Positions 39,432 through 48,307 of a stretch of 64,000 bases of DNA are shown here, in pieces. The stretch is from Taklimakanibacter deserti (GTDB lineage: Bacteria > Pseudomonadota > Alphaproteobacteria > Rhizobiales > Aestuariivirgaceae). Made by a program: the position numbers and the translations under genes. The notes below the pieces were generated by a model. That model had not been told where the DNA came from, did not search any database, and saw only the letters and a program-made list of their open reading frames with translations. The DNA lies in NCBI GenBank assembly GCA_003574785.1, contig QORU01000010.1, positions 62,001 through 126,000 on the forward strand, written 5' to 3'. The stretch's first letter is position 1, and each line of letters starts with the position of its first letter.

Positions 39432-40856
39432 CGCCTTCTGCCAGGCCTGCGGGCTGCCCGAAGCCTGCCACTGGCTGAAATTGCGCCAGTCGGAAATGAT
39501 CGGCGCATAGAAGGCCGACGAATAGCGCTGAAGCGTGTGCTGGGCGCCGAAGAAATGGCCGCCCGGCCCCACTTCGCGCATGGCGTCGAGGCCCAGCGCA
39601 TCCTCGGAGAAATCGAGCGGCTTCAGGAACTCCATCACCATCTGGAGCAGATCGGCATCGAGGGCGAATTTCTCGTAGGACGCCACGAGGCCGCCTTCCA
39701 TCCAGCCCGCCGCATGCTGGATCAGGTTGCCGCCGCCCATGATGGCGCCCCACAGCGAGAAGACGCTCTCATAGGCCGCCTGGGCATCGACCATGTTGGC
39801 GGCATTGGTGTTGGAGGTGCGGTAAGGCAGTTTGTAGCGGCGCGCCAGCTGCCCGCCGATGATGCAGGCTTTCATATATTCGGGTGTGCCGAAGGCGGGC
39901 GCGCCCGACTTCATGTCCACATTCGAGGTGAAGCCGCCATAGACGAAGGGCGCTCCCGGATTGGCGAGCTGCGACAGAGTGAGCCCCGCCAGCGCCTCGG
40001 CATTCTGCTCGACGAGGGCGCCCGCGATCGTCACCGGCGCCATGGCCCCCGCCAGCGTGAAGGGCGTGCAGACCACGACCTGATTGTGGCGCGCCATCTC
40101 GATGATGCCCATGCCCATGGGATCGTCGAGCTTGAGCGGCGAATTGGTGTTGATCACCGTGTAGCAGGACGGCTCTTTCAAAAACTGCTCCGGTGAAAGT
40201 CCACGCGCTATGCGGGCAATCTCCATGCCGTCGAAGAGCCGCGCCCGCCCCGTCGAGATCGTATAGAGGATCTTGTCGGAGAGCCTGACCTTGTTGCGCA
40301 TGATATGGAGATGGCGCACCGAGGCATGGACGTCGAGCGCATCGACGGAGCCGCCGCCCGCGGTGTGGATGCAATTGAAGAACTGCGCCAGGCGGATGAA
40401 ATTGGCATTGTCCTCGAGCGTGCCTGGCCGCCTCCCCTTGTCCATGTCGGAGCAATTGGGCGGACCGCCGACGGGGGCGAAGGCGATCCATCTGCCGCCG
40501 ATCTGGATCGTATGCGCCGGGTTGCGGGCATGGAAGGTGAATTCGGAAGGCGGGGTCTTCAGCGCTTCCGCCACGATGTCGCGGCCGATGCGCACCCGCT
40601 CGCCCTCGACCTTGGCGCCCGCCTGCTCATAGATGCGGATCGCCTCCTTGTTGAGGACGTCCATGCCGATCTCTTCGAGGACATCGAGCGAGCGCGTGTG
40701 GATCGTCTCGATCTGGTCGTCCGACAGGATGCGCGACGGCTCCAGCGTCAGCCTCGGCTGCGCGAAGGGAAGCTGCGGGATCTTCTGATGCTTGGCATCG
40801 GGCCTGCGGCCGCGGCCGCGCGAATGATGCCGGGCTTCATTGTCGATGAGGGTCAT
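39306..40856 (-). CDS. MttB family (trimethylamine/betaine) methyltransferase, copy 1
   Basis: A 516-residue methyltransferase of the MttB family without pyrrolysine: the frame is open to its natural TAA end (GEKTDF). Family motifs include NTNSPLKLDDPM, CTPFTLAGAMAPVTIAGALVEQNAEALAG, GGFTSNVDMKSGAPAFGTPEYMKA and EVGPGGHFFGAQHTLQRY. Non-pyrrolysine MttB proteins such as MtgB demethylate quaternary amines (glycine betaine, proline betaine) and methylate a corrinoid protein. The start overlaps the psuG stop (ATGA), so the two are co-translated. Its 3' end is the parent of repeats R1 and R2 (R3). Confidence 0.9.
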   Translation of the reverse strand: MTLIDNEARHHSRGRGRRPDAKHQKIPQLPFAQPRLTLEPSRILSDDQIETIHTRSLDVLEEIGMDVLNKEAIRIYEQAGAKVEGERVRIGRDIVAEALKTPPSEFTFHARNPAHTIQIGGRWIAFAPVGGPPNCSDMDKGRRPGTLEDNANFIRLAQFFNCIHTAGGGSVDALDVHASVRHLHIMRNKVRLSDKILYTISTGRARLFDGMEIARIARGLSPEQFLKEPSCYTVINTNSPLKLDDPMGMGIIEMARHNQVVVCTPFTLAGAMAPVTIAGALVEQNAEALAGLTLSQLANPGAPFVYGGFTSNVDMKSGAPAFGTPEYMKACIIGGQLARRYKLPYRTSNTNAANMVDAQAAYESVFSLWGAIMGGGNLIQHAAGWMEGGLVASYEKFALDADLLQMVMEFLKPLDFSEDALGLDAMREVGPGGHFFGAQHTLQRYSSAFYAPIISDWRNFSQWQASGSPQAWQKANEVWKRALAEYQEPPLDPAIAEEIDAFVARREQEGGEKTDF

Positions 40857-41770
40857 GGGAGCTCCGCATGGGCTTTGGCAATCCGGGCAGCGACAAGGGC
40901 ATTGTTCTTGACGAGTTCGATATTGGCGGCAAGTGAGCGGCCGGCGGTGGCGCGGGCGAGGCGCGCCAAGAGGAACGGCGTCACGTCGCGGCCCTCCACT
41001 TTCTCGTCGCGGGCTTCCGCGACCGCCTTCTCGATGATCGGCGTGATCTCGTAGGCCGGGATCTCATATTGGGCGGGGATCGGATTGGCGACGACGATGC
41101 CGCCCTTGAGCCCCATGGCCCATTTGGCCCGCATGAGCCGCGCCAGCTCTTCCGGACCATCGACCCGCATCGGGCATTTGAGGCCGCTGATGCGCGAATA
41201 GAAGGCCGGAAATTCCTGGGTTCCATAGCCGACGACCGGCACGCCCAAGGTCTCGAGCTTCTCGATGGTCAAGGCGAGGTCGAGGATGGCCTTGGCGCCG
41301 GCGGTGACGACCGCGACATCGCTCAACGCCATCTCGCCCAGGTCGGCCGAGATGTCGAAAGTCTCCGCGGCCCCCCGGTGCACGCCGCCAATACCGCCGG
41401 TCGCGAATATCCTGATGCCGGCAAGGGCCGCGATCCGCATGGTCGCGGCAACCGTCGTCGCCCCGTCGCGGCCGAGCGCCACGGCATGCGGCAGGTCCCT
41501 GGTCGAGAGCTTGGCGATCGAGGCGCCGTTGCGCGCCAGGGTCTCGATCTCGGTCTTGGACAGGCCCACTTTCAGCTTGCCGGCCCGGACCGCAATGGTC
41601 GCCGGCACGCAGCCTTCATCGCGGATGATCTTTTCCACCGCGAAGGCCGTCTCGGCATTCTGCGGAAACGCCATGCCATGCGCGATGATGGTCGATTCGA
41701 GCGCCACCACGGGGCGATTTTCTCGAATCGCCTCAACAACTTCAGGTGCGATGCTGAGAAACTGATTCAT
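40853..41770 (-). CDS. psuG: Pseudouridine-5'-phosphate glycosidase family
   Basis: 305 residues from ATG 41770 (MNQFLSIAPEVVEAI); E. coli PsuG is of similar size. Motifs: VALESTIIAHGMAFPQN, PATIAVRAGKLKVGL, ATGGIGGVHRGAAETFDISADL and the Schiff-base Lys in VTAGAKAILDLALTIEKLE. PsuG splits pseudouridine 5'-phosphate into uracil and ribose 5-phosphate. No dedicated pseudouridine kinase gene is adjacent. It is overlapped by 4 bp by the mttB-like gene, an odd partnership that hints at a related C-glycoside or other substrate, or simply at shared regulation. Confidence 0.88.
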   Translation of the reverse strand: MNQFLSIAPEVVEAIRENRPVVALESTIIAHGMAFPQNAETAFAVEKIIRDEGCVPATIAVRAGKLKVGLSKTEIETLARNGASIAKLSTRDLPHAVALGRDGATTVAATMRIAALAGIRIFATGGIGGVHRGAAETFDISADLGEMALSDVAVVTAGAKAILDLALTIEKLETLGVPVVGYGTQEFPAFYSRISGLKCPMRVDGPEELARLMRAKWAMGLKGGIVVANPIPAQYEIPAYEITPIIEKAVAEARDEKVEGRDVTPFLLARLARATAGRSLAANIELVKNNALVAARIAKAHAELP

Positions 41771-41898
41771 TCGGCCTGCCATCACTCCATCACGGTGCCG
41801 GACATGTCTACCATGATCTCGATCGTGCCGGCTTGATGTTGAATCCCCTTCACGCTTTATTCTCCAGCCTGCGCATGACCCCAAGGAAAGCCATTATC

Positions 41899-41919
41899 GC
41901 TTTTTCCGGATCATGCGCT
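41899..41919. repeat. Short Rhizobiales-type intergenic motif
   Basis: Reads GCTTTTTCCGGATCATGCGCT between psuG and doxX-like genes. It shares TTTTCCG and ATCA-GCGC with the motif at 30073-30093. Confidence 0.45.
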
Positions 41920-41995
41920 AAAAGGTCTGCTGCCTGCCACTCCTGCTCATGAATCATGGCGGGGGCCATCGCCGTCCGCAAGGGAGCAACCGACC

Positions 41996-42406
41996 ATGGA
42001 ACAAATGATCGCTAAATCGCAACCCGTCGCCCTCAGCCTGATGCGCTTCGTCGTCGGCCTGGTGCTCTTTGCCTTCGGCGTCGCCAAGATCCTCAAATAC
42101 CCGGCCATGGAGTATTTCGCGAACCTCCCGCCGCTGATCCTCGCGGCCGGCTGGATCGAACTCGTGCTCGGCGGACTGTTGACGATCGGCCTGTTTACCC
42201 GGATCTCCGCCTTCATCCTCTCGGGCGAGATGGCTTTTGCCTATTTCATGGGCCATATGTTCAGGGATCCTGAGCCCGTATGGCATCCCCTGCTCAACGG
42301 TGGCAGCCTCGCCATCGTTTTGTGCTTTGCCTGCCTCTATCTCGCCACAGCCGGCGGCGGGCCCCTCAGTGTCGATGCGGCGAGGGACAAAACCGCGCGA
42401 TCCTAG
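41996..42406 (+). CDS. DoxX family membrane protein
   Basis: A 136-residue inner-membrane protein with four hydrophobic segments (LSLMRFVVGLVLFAFGVAKI, LILAAGWIELVLGGLLTIGLF, ISAFILSGEMAFAYFMGHM, LAIVLCFACLYLATAG). The G-V-A-K-I and GxIELVLG texture is typical of DoxX/SURF4-like proteins, whose roles are often linked to redox or thiosulfate metabolism but mostly unknown. AAGGGAG precedes the start. Its stop codon overlaps that of the convergent mttB-like gene. Confidence 0.85.
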   Translation: MEQMIAKSQPVALSLMRFVVGLVLFAFGVAKILKYPAMEYFANLPPLILAAGWIELVLGGLLTIGLFTRISAFILSGEMAFAYFMGHMFRDPEPVWHPLLNGGSLAIVLCFACLYLATAGGGPLSVDAARDKTARS

Positions 42407-43965
42407 AAATCCGTCGGCGCCCCGCCTTCGCGCTTGCGGCGCTCGACGAAATCGTCGAGCTCGGCGCGCACGCCCGCATCCATGACGGGCTCGCGATAGT
42501 CGGCGAGCGCCTGCTTATAGAGCTGGTTGGCCTTCTGCCAGGCCTGAGGGCTCCCGGCGGCGAGCCATTGCTGGTTGTTGCGCCAGTCGGAGATCATCGG
42601 CGCATAGAAGGCGGTCTCATAGCGCGCCAGCGTATGTTGGGCGCCGAAGAAATGGCCCCCCGGCCCCACTTCGCGGATGGCCTCCAGCCCAAGCGCATCC
42701 CGGTCGGTGGCCAGAGGCTCGAGGAATGCCATCACCATCTGGATCAGGTCGCAATCGAGCACGAATTTCTCGAAGCCCGCCACCAGGCCGCCTTCCAGCC
42801 ACCCCGCCCCATGCATGATGAAATTGCCGCCGCCCATGGTGACGCCCCAGAGCGAGAAGACGCTCTCATAGGCGGCCTGGGCATCGACGGCATTGGCCGC
42901 GCACGTGTTGGACGTGCGATAAGGCACCTTGTAGCGGCGCGCCATCTGGCCGCCGACGATGCAGGCCTTCATATATTCGGGGGTGCCGAAAGCGGGCGCG
43001 CCCGACTTCATGTCGACATTGGACGTGAAGCCGCCATAGATGAAGGGAGAGCCCTTGCGGACGAGCTGGGTGAAGGCCATGCCGGCCAGCGCCTCGGCAT
43101 TCTGCTCGACGAGGGCACCCGCCACGGTGACCGGGGCCATGGCGCCGGCCAGCGTGAAGGGCGTCACGCAGACGATCTGGTTTTTCGCCGACATCTCCAT
43201 GATGCCGCGCAGCATCGGCGCGTCGAGCTTGAGCGGCGAGTTGGTGTTGATGATGGTGAAGAGCGACGGCTCGCTTTCGAGCTGCTCGGGACTGATACCG
43301 CGGGCGATGCGGGCGATCTCGATGCCGTCGCAGATGCGCTCCTTGCCCAGCGAATAGGCATGGAACGGCTTGTCGGTCAGGAGAGCCATGTCGCGCAAGG
43401 CCTCGAGATGGCGGATCGAGGCATGGAGGTCGATCGGCTCGACCGGATAGCCCGAGACGAAGCCGATGCAGTTGAAATACTGCGCGAGCTTCAGGAAGTT
43501 GCGGTAATCGGCATGGTTGCCGGCCCGCCTGCCATTGTCGAGATCGGCGCTGTTGGGCGGGCTGCCGACGGTGCCGAAATTCATCGCATTCCCGCCGACC
43601 CTGAAGCTGTTCTCGGGATTGCGGGCATGAAAGATGAAATCTTCCGGCGCCGTCCTGATCAGTTCCTCGACCATATGGCGGTCGAAGCGCACTCGCTCGC
43701 CCTCGATGCTGGCGCCGGCCTGCTTCAGGAGGTCACGCGCCTCGAGCAGCATGAAATCCATGCCGATATCCTCGAGCACGGTGAGCGAGGCCTGATGGAT
43801 CGCCTCGACCTCATCGGCGGAGATGATCTCCATCGGCGGGAAACGCCGGGTGCTTTTGCGGCGCGGCAATTGCGCGATGCCTTTCGCGGCATGGCCCGCA
43901 TCGCCACGGCGGCTTTCGCGGCGGCGGCGGTGAGCTGTTGAGGTTTCGAGAGAGGCGTCAGCCAT
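42403..43965 (-). CDS. MttB family methyltransferase, copy 2
   Basis: A 520-residue paralogue of the 39306 gene, with the same core motifs (NTNSPLKLDAPM, CVTPFTLAGAMAPVTVAGALVEQ, GGFTSNVDMKSGAPAFGTPEY, EVGPGGHFFGAQHTLARYE) and the same TDF C terminus. The stop is TAG, but it coincides with the family's normal end, so it is not a pyrrolysine codon. The N terminus is Arg-rich (HRRRRESRRG). It lies 6 bp after the TTG-started LysR gene on the same strand, so regulator and enzyme are probably co-transcribed. It likely demethylates a quaternary amine; the exact substrate is unknown. Confidence 0.9.
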   Translation of the reverse strand: MADASLETSTAHRRRRESRRGDAGHAAKGIAQLPRRKSTRRFPPMEIISADEVEAIHQASLTVLEDIGMDFMLLEARDLLKQAGASIEGERVRFDRHMVEELIRTAPEDFIFHARNPENSFRVGGNAMNFGTVGSPPNSADLDNGRRAGNHADYRNFLKLAQYFNCIGFVSGYPVEPIDLHASIRHLEALRDMALLTDKPFHAYSLGKERICDGIEIARIARGISPEQLESEPSLFTIINTNSPLKLDAPMLRGIMEMSAKNQIVCVTPFTLAGAMAPVTVAGALVEQNAEALAGMAFTQLVRKGSPFIYGGFTSNVDMKSGAPAFGTPEYMKACIVGGQMARRYKVPYRTSNTCAANAVDAQAAYESVFSLWGVTMGGGNFIMHGAGWLEGGLVAGFEKFVLDCDLIQMVMAFLEPLATDRDALGLEAIREVGPGGHFFGAQHTLARYETAFYAPMISDWRNNQQWLAAGSPQAWQKANQLYKQALADYREPVMDAGVRAELDDFVERRKREGGAPTDF

Positions 43966-43971
43966 GGCGAA

Positions 43972-44886
43972 CTACCTGTAAGCAGCAAGGTTGGGATCGG
44001 CGGCGACCTGCTTCACCAGCCATTCCTCGAAGCGTTTGATCTTGGGCTTGAGCTTGTCTTCGGGCTTGCAGGCGAACTGCCAGCGGTGGCGATGCGGCAC
44101 CAGCAGCGGGAAAGGCTGGACCAGCCGGCCCATGCGGATCTCGTCGGTGGCGAAAGGACCAATGGTCATGGCGAGGCCCCGGCCCTCGACGGCCGCTTCC
44201 TGCGCCAGGATATAGCTGTCGAAAGCGAGCCGGTCCGACAGCTCGATATTCTTCACCCCTGCCCCTTCGAGCCACAAGCGCCAGTCCTCCTCGGCGGTAT
44301 AGACATAAAGCAGCTTGTGCTTCTTCAGATCGGCCGGGGTCTTCAGCGCATTCGCTCCTTTGAGGAGATCGGGCGAGCAGACCGGCGTCAACAGCGAGCG
44401 GAACAGCGCACGGTAATTGTGGCCGGGCGACTTGTTGCGCGCCAGCACGATGCCGCAATCGACATTCGTCTCGTCGAACTCCCAATCGAAATAGGCGGTC
44501 GACAGCCTGACCTTCATGTCGGGATAGCGGCGCTCGAAATCATGCAGCCGCGGGATCAGCCATTTCAGCGCCACCGTCACATAGACCTGGATGGTGAGCT
44601 CATTGTCGGCGACGGCGGGCCGCAAATTCCGGGTCTGGGCCTCGATCTGGTCGAAGGCATCGCGCACCGGCGGGAAATAGGCGTGGCCGGCTTGCGTGAG
44701 CTCGGCGCGCCTGGCATCGCGCTTGAAGAGCTGCAGGCCCAGCTGCTGCTCCAGCGCCTTGACCTGGTGGCTGACGGCGGAGCGGGTGATGCCGAGCTCG
44801 GCCGCCGCAAGCCGGAAGGACCCGAGCCGGGCGGCGGCCTCGAAAGCGGTCAGGGCACGCAAGGGAGGAAGATCGCGACGGGGCAA
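43972..44886 (-). CDS. LysR family regulator (GcvA-like) of the mttB genes
   Basis: A 304-residue LysR protein of the GcvA branch: LPPLRALTAFEAAARLGSFRLAAAELGITRSAVSHQVKALE. The start is a TTG at 44886, because an in-frame stop lies just upstream and GGTGA sits at suitable spacing. It is cotranscribed with mttB copy 2 and divergent from mttB copy 3 (181-bp gap), so it probably controls both in response to a betaine-type ligand. The effector is not known. Confidence 0.9.
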   Translation of the reverse strand: MPRRDLPPLRALTAFEAAARLGSFRLAAAELGITRSAVSHQVKALEQQLGLQLFKRDARRAELTQAGHAYFPPVRDAFDQIEAQTRNLRPAVADNELTIQVYVTVALKWLIPRLHDFERRYPDMKVRLSTAYFDWEFDETNVDCGIVLARNKSPGHNYRALFRSLLTPVCSPDLLKGANALKTPADLKKHKLLYVYTAEEDWRLWLEGAGVKNIELSDRLAFDSYILAQEAAVEGRGLAMTIGPFATDEIRMGRLVQPFPLLVPHRHRWQFACKPEDKLKPKIKRFEEWLVKQVAADPNLAAYR

Positions 44887-45067
44887 GTGAGTTCACCAGA
44901 AAATCGAGCGCCGCATCTATAACAGGTTGAAAACATGGGTGTTAAGTGGATCAAATGAGAACGACGGCAAAATTTTGGTGAATTTTACTCACCATCCAGT
45001 CAACAAGATTGAGGCTTTCGGTTTGCCGGCAAACGGAGCACATTCCGCGTGAAATCAGGAGCTTCTC

Positions 45068-46648
45068 ATGACTGTTGTCGAGGAAATATCACGCAGGCGC
45101 GGCGGGCGCGAAGCGCGCAAGGCGCTCCGTGCACGGCCCATCCCCCGCGAGGAGGCGGCCGTCCGCCCCGGCATGGAAGGCGGGCAATACAAACCACTCA
45201 GCCAGCGCGACATGGAGCGCATCCATGAGACCGCCCTCGACCTTCTCGAAAAAGTCGGGCTCGGCCAGGCCATTCCCTCCTGCATCGAAGTCCTGACCGC
45301 CAAGGGCGCCTTCATGAGCGAGCATGGCCGGCTCTGCCTCCCCCGCGCGCTCATCGAGGACACGCTAGCCAACTGCGCCCGCGATTTCGTGCTCTATGGC
45401 CGCGATCCCAAGCATGACATGGAGCCTTGGGGCAACAAGGTCTATTTCGGCACCGCCGGTGCCGCCGTCCATGTCGTCGATGTCGAGACAAGGACCTATC
45501 GCGATTCCGTGCTGGTCGATCTCTATGACTGCGCCCGCATCGTCGATCAATGCGAGCATATCCATTTCTATCAGCGCCCGATCACGGCGCGCGACATGCT
45601 CACCGGCCATGATCTCGATATCAACACCATGTATGCCTGCATGGCGGGCACGTCGAAACATGTCGGCACCAGCATGGTGGCGCCCGAGCATGTCGCCGAA
45701 TGTCTCGAGATCCTGCATTATGTCGCGGGCGGCGAGGAGAAATGGCGGGCGCGGCCCTTCGTCTCGCAATCGAACTGCTTCGTCGTGCCGCCCTTGAAAT
45801 TCGCCGAGGATGCCTGCCGCTGCCTCGAAGTCGCGGTCAGGGGCGGCATGCCGGTGCTGCTGCTGTCGGCCGGACAAGCGGGCGCCACCGCGCCCGCCGC
45901 CCTTGCCGGAACCGTCGCGCAAGCGGTCGCCGAATGTCTGGCGGGCTTGGCTTACGTGAATGCGATCAAGCCCGGCGCCATCGCCATCTGGGGGCCGTGG
46001 CCCTTCGTCTCCGACCTGCGCACCGGCGCCATGTCGGGAGGGTCCGGCGAGCAGGCGCTCATCACCGCCGCTTGCGCGCAAATGGGGCATTTCTACCGCC
46101 TCACCGTCGGCTCGGCCGCCGGCATGTGCGATTCGAAGCTGCCCGACATCCAGGCCGGCTATGAGAAAGGCGTCACCGCCTCGCTCGCCGCCATGACCGG
46201 CATCAATCTCCTCTATGAAAGTGCCGGCATGCATGCCTCGCTGCTCGGCTTCTGCCTCGAGAGCCTGCTCATCGACAATGACATGCTGGGCTCGATCAAC
46301 CGCAATGTGCGCGGCATCGAGGTGAATGACGAGACTTTGTCGCTCGATGTCATCGCCAATGTCTGCATCGAAGGGCCCGGGCATTATCTCGGCCACGACC
46401 AGACGCTGTCGCTGATGCAGAAGGAGTATATCTATCCGGTGCTCGGCAACCGCATGAGTCCCAAGGAATGGAACGAAGCCGGCAAGCCCGACATCGTCGA
46501 GCGCGCCACGGCGAAGAAGATGGAGATCCTCACCACCTATTATCCGGAATACATACCGGAAGCGATCGACGACCTCATCCGCGCCAAGCACGACATCAAG
46601 CTGCCGCGCGAGGTGATGCGGATGGGCGATCCGAGGTGGTTCAAATAG
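45068..46648 (+). CDS. MttB family methyltransferase, copy 3 (divergent branch)
   Basis: A 526-residue MttB-family protein from another branch than copies 1 and 2. The N terminus has RRRGGREARKALRARP, a basic stretch typical of the family, followed by YKPLSQRDMERIHETALDLLEKVG. Core motifs include GNKVYFGTAGAAVHVVD, VAPEHVAECLEI, LSAGQAGATAPAALAGTVAQAVAE and EGPGHYLGHDQTLSLMQ. GGAG lies 7 bp before the ATG. No internal stop is present. It is followed by an Fe-S protein, a BHMT-like methyltransferase and a GFA protein, so it probably starts its own demethylation operon. Confidence 0.88.
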   Translation: MTVVEEISRRRGGREARKALRARPIPREEAAVRPGMEGGQYKPLSQRDMERIHETALDLLEKVGLGQAIPSCIEVLTAKGAFMSEHGRLCLPRALIEDTLANCARDFVLYGRDPKHDMEPWGNKVYFGTAGAAVHVVDVETRTYRDSVLVDLYDCARIVDQCEHIHFYQRPITARDMLTGHDLDINTMYACMAGTSKHVGTSMVAPEHVAECLEILHYVAGGEEKWRARPFVSQSNCFVVPPLKFAEDACRCLEVAVRGGMPVLLLSAGQAGATAPAALAGTVAQAVAECLAGLAYVNAIKPGAIAIWGPWPFVSDLRTGAMSGGSGEQALITAACAQMGHFYRLTVGSAAGMCDSKLPDIQAGYEKGVTASLAAMTGINLLYESAGMHASLLGFCLESLLIDNDMLGSINRNVRGIEVNDETLSLDVIANVCIEGPGHYLGHDQTLSLMQKEYIYPVLGNRMSPKEWNEAGKPDIVERATAKKMEILTTYYPEYIPEAIDDLIRAKHDIKLPREVMRMGDPRWFK

Positions 46649-46727
46649 GGCTGCTGTCGCCGACGGTCCGCAACCGGCCGCAAGCGTTGATTTGCCTATG
46701 TCCCGGCAGGGGCTAGACTCCCTACCC

Positions 46728-47396
46728 ATGGATCATCCCGTGCTCAATGCGATAAGGCGCGAAAGCTTCACCGCTCTCGGCTGGTTTGCGCCGAATGAAG
46801 ATGACCGCGTGCCGGCCGGCACGCAATTCGTCATCCTCATCGGCAATGCCGGGCCTGAGATGTTCCGCCGCTTCGCCCGCGAGCGCGATCCCTTGCATGA
46901 TCGCATGGACGACTGGTGCCGCCAGGTCATAGGACGGCTCGCGCGCGACCTCGACGCGCGCGCCGTCTATCCATTCGACCAGCCGCCGCTGCCGTTCCTC
47001 ACCTGGGCGAGGCGCGCCAAGGCCGGGCATGTCTCGCCGCTCGGCATGAATATCCATTCCGTCTACGGGCTCTGGCATGCTTTCCGGGCCGCCTTGCTGT
47101 TCCCGGTCGCCTTCGACCTGCCGCCCCCTTCCCCAGGCGCTCACCCTTGCGAGACTTGCGAGGGCAAGCCCTGTCTCAGCGCCTGTCCGGTCAGCGCCTT
47201 CTCCGGCATCAGCTACGATGTGCCGCGTTGCGTCGATCACATCGCCTCACCAAAAGGTCAAGACTGCATGACCGGCGGCTGCCTCGCCAGGCGGGCCTGC
47301 CCGGTCGGACAGCACTTCACCTATGGGCGCGAGCAGATGCAGTTCCATATGCGCGCCTTTCTCAAAGCCCATCAACCTGACGGGATTTCCGCATGA
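46728..47396 (+). CDS. 4Fe-4S cluster protein with C-terminal ferredoxin-like motifs
   Basis: A 222-residue cytosolic protein from ATG 46728 (MDHPVLNAIRRESFTALGW). The C-terminal half carries CETCEGKPCLSACP and CMTGGCLARRACPVG, two Cys sets suited to [4Fe-4S] clusters and similar to those in QueG/reductive dehalogenase-like proteins. The N-terminal part is not recognised. It is coupled to the next gene by an ATGA overlap. It could provide electrons to reactivate a corrinoid protein or oxidise a one-carbon unit; this is inferred from neighbours only. Confidence 0.75.
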   Translation: MDHPVLNAIRRESFTALGWFAPNEDDRVPAGTQFVILIGNAGPEMFRRFARERDPLHDRMDDWCRQVIGRLARDLDARAVYPFDQPPLPFLTWARRAKAGHVSPLGMNIHSVYGLWHAFRAALLFPVAFDLPPPSPGAHPCETCEGKPCLSACPVSAFSGISYDVPRCVDHIASPKGQDCMTGGCLARRACPVGQHFTYGREQMQFHMRAFLKAHQPDGISA

Positions 47397-48307
47397 GCTA
47401 CAGCCGCATCGCCAAGAAGCTCGCCAAAGGCGAGACCATCATCCTCGATGGCGGCACCGGCACCGATATCCAGAGCCGCGGCGTGCCCATGGCGGGCGAG
47501 ACCTGGTGCGCCGAAGCCAATCTCTCTCATCCGGGCGTCGTGCGCTCGGTCCATGAGGACTATATCAAGGCGGGAGCGGAGATCATCACCGCCAACACCT
47601 ATCCGACGAGTCCCCTCCTCTTCAATGCGCTCGGGCGCGATGCGGACATGGTCCTGATCGACAAGGAGGCGGTGCGGATCGCGCGCGAGGCAGCGGCAGG
47701 GCGCGTTGCCGTCGCCGGCTCCTTTTCCGTCATGCGGCCGATGGAAACGGGCGTCGACCGGGTCAAGACATATCGCGAATGGAGCGAGAAGGACGCCAAG
47801 GCGCTGATGCGCCACAAGGCCGAAAGCATGGCCGAGGCCGGCGTCGATCTCATCATGATGGAGATGATGCGCGACGCCGATTATTCGGTGTGGGCGACGG
47901 AAGCGGCGGTGGCGACGGGCCTGCCGGTCTGGGTCGGCATCTCGACCGAGCCCCGCGAAGACGGCAAGCTCACCGGTTTCGCGCGGCCCGACTGGCCGCT
48001 CGAAGAGATCATCGCCGCTTTGGCCCCCACCGGCGCCGATGTCATCTCGATCATGCACACGCTGCCCAATCACGTAGGCCCCGCGCTGAAGGTCGTGTGC
48101 GAGATCTGGAAAGGACCGCTCGGCGCCTATCCCGAGAGCGGCTTCTTCAAGATGCCGGACTGGCAGTTCGTCGACATCATCGAGCCTTCGGCGCTGGTGG
48201 CCGAGGCGCGCGAGTGGCAGAAGACCGGCGCCAGCATCTTCGGCGGCTGCTGCGGCACCAATCCGAGCCATATCAAGGCCCTGGCTCAAGCTTTCGGGAG
48301 AATTTGA
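47393..48307 (+). CDS. Homocysteine/betaine S-methyltransferase-like protein
   Basis: A 304-residue barrel protein of the BHMT/homocysteine methyltransferase family: ILDGGTGTDIQSRGVPM, AGAEIITANTYPTSP and the zinc motif FGGCCGTNPSH at the end. In BHMT the third zinc ligand is a Cys in GVNC; here the equivalent site reads SIMHTLPNH, so it has no Cys and a His could replace it. The family moves methyl groups from betaine or S-methylmethionine to homocysteine. The gene overlaps its upstream neighbour (ATGA) and the GFA gene (TGATG), so it belongs to the mttB-3 operon. Confidence 0.85.
   Translation: MSYSRIAKKLAKGETIILDGGTGTDIQSRGVPMAGETWCAEANLSHPGVVRSVHEDYIKAGAEIITANTYPTSPLLFNALGRDADMVLIDKEAVRIAREAAAGRVAVAGSFSVMRPMETGVDRVKTYREWSEKDAKALMRHKAESMAEAGVDLIMMEMMRDADYSVWATEAAVATGLPVWVGISTEPREDGKLTGFARPDWPLEEIIAALAPTGADVISIMHTLPNHVGPALKVVCEIWKGPLGAYPESGFFKMPDWQFVDIIEPSALVAEAREWQKTGASIFGGCCGTNPSHIKALAQAFGRI

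Noticed and set aside
42403..42405. TAG of mttB copy 2 as a pyrrolysine codon
   Set aside because: It lies right after TDF, the same C terminus as copy 1, whose stop is TAA. Pyrrolysine in MttB is internal, and no pyrrolysine genes are seen.
42280..43941. 553-residue frame opposite mttB copy 2
   Set aside because: Shadow of the methyltransferase gene; no motifs and it starts inside the DoxX-like gene.
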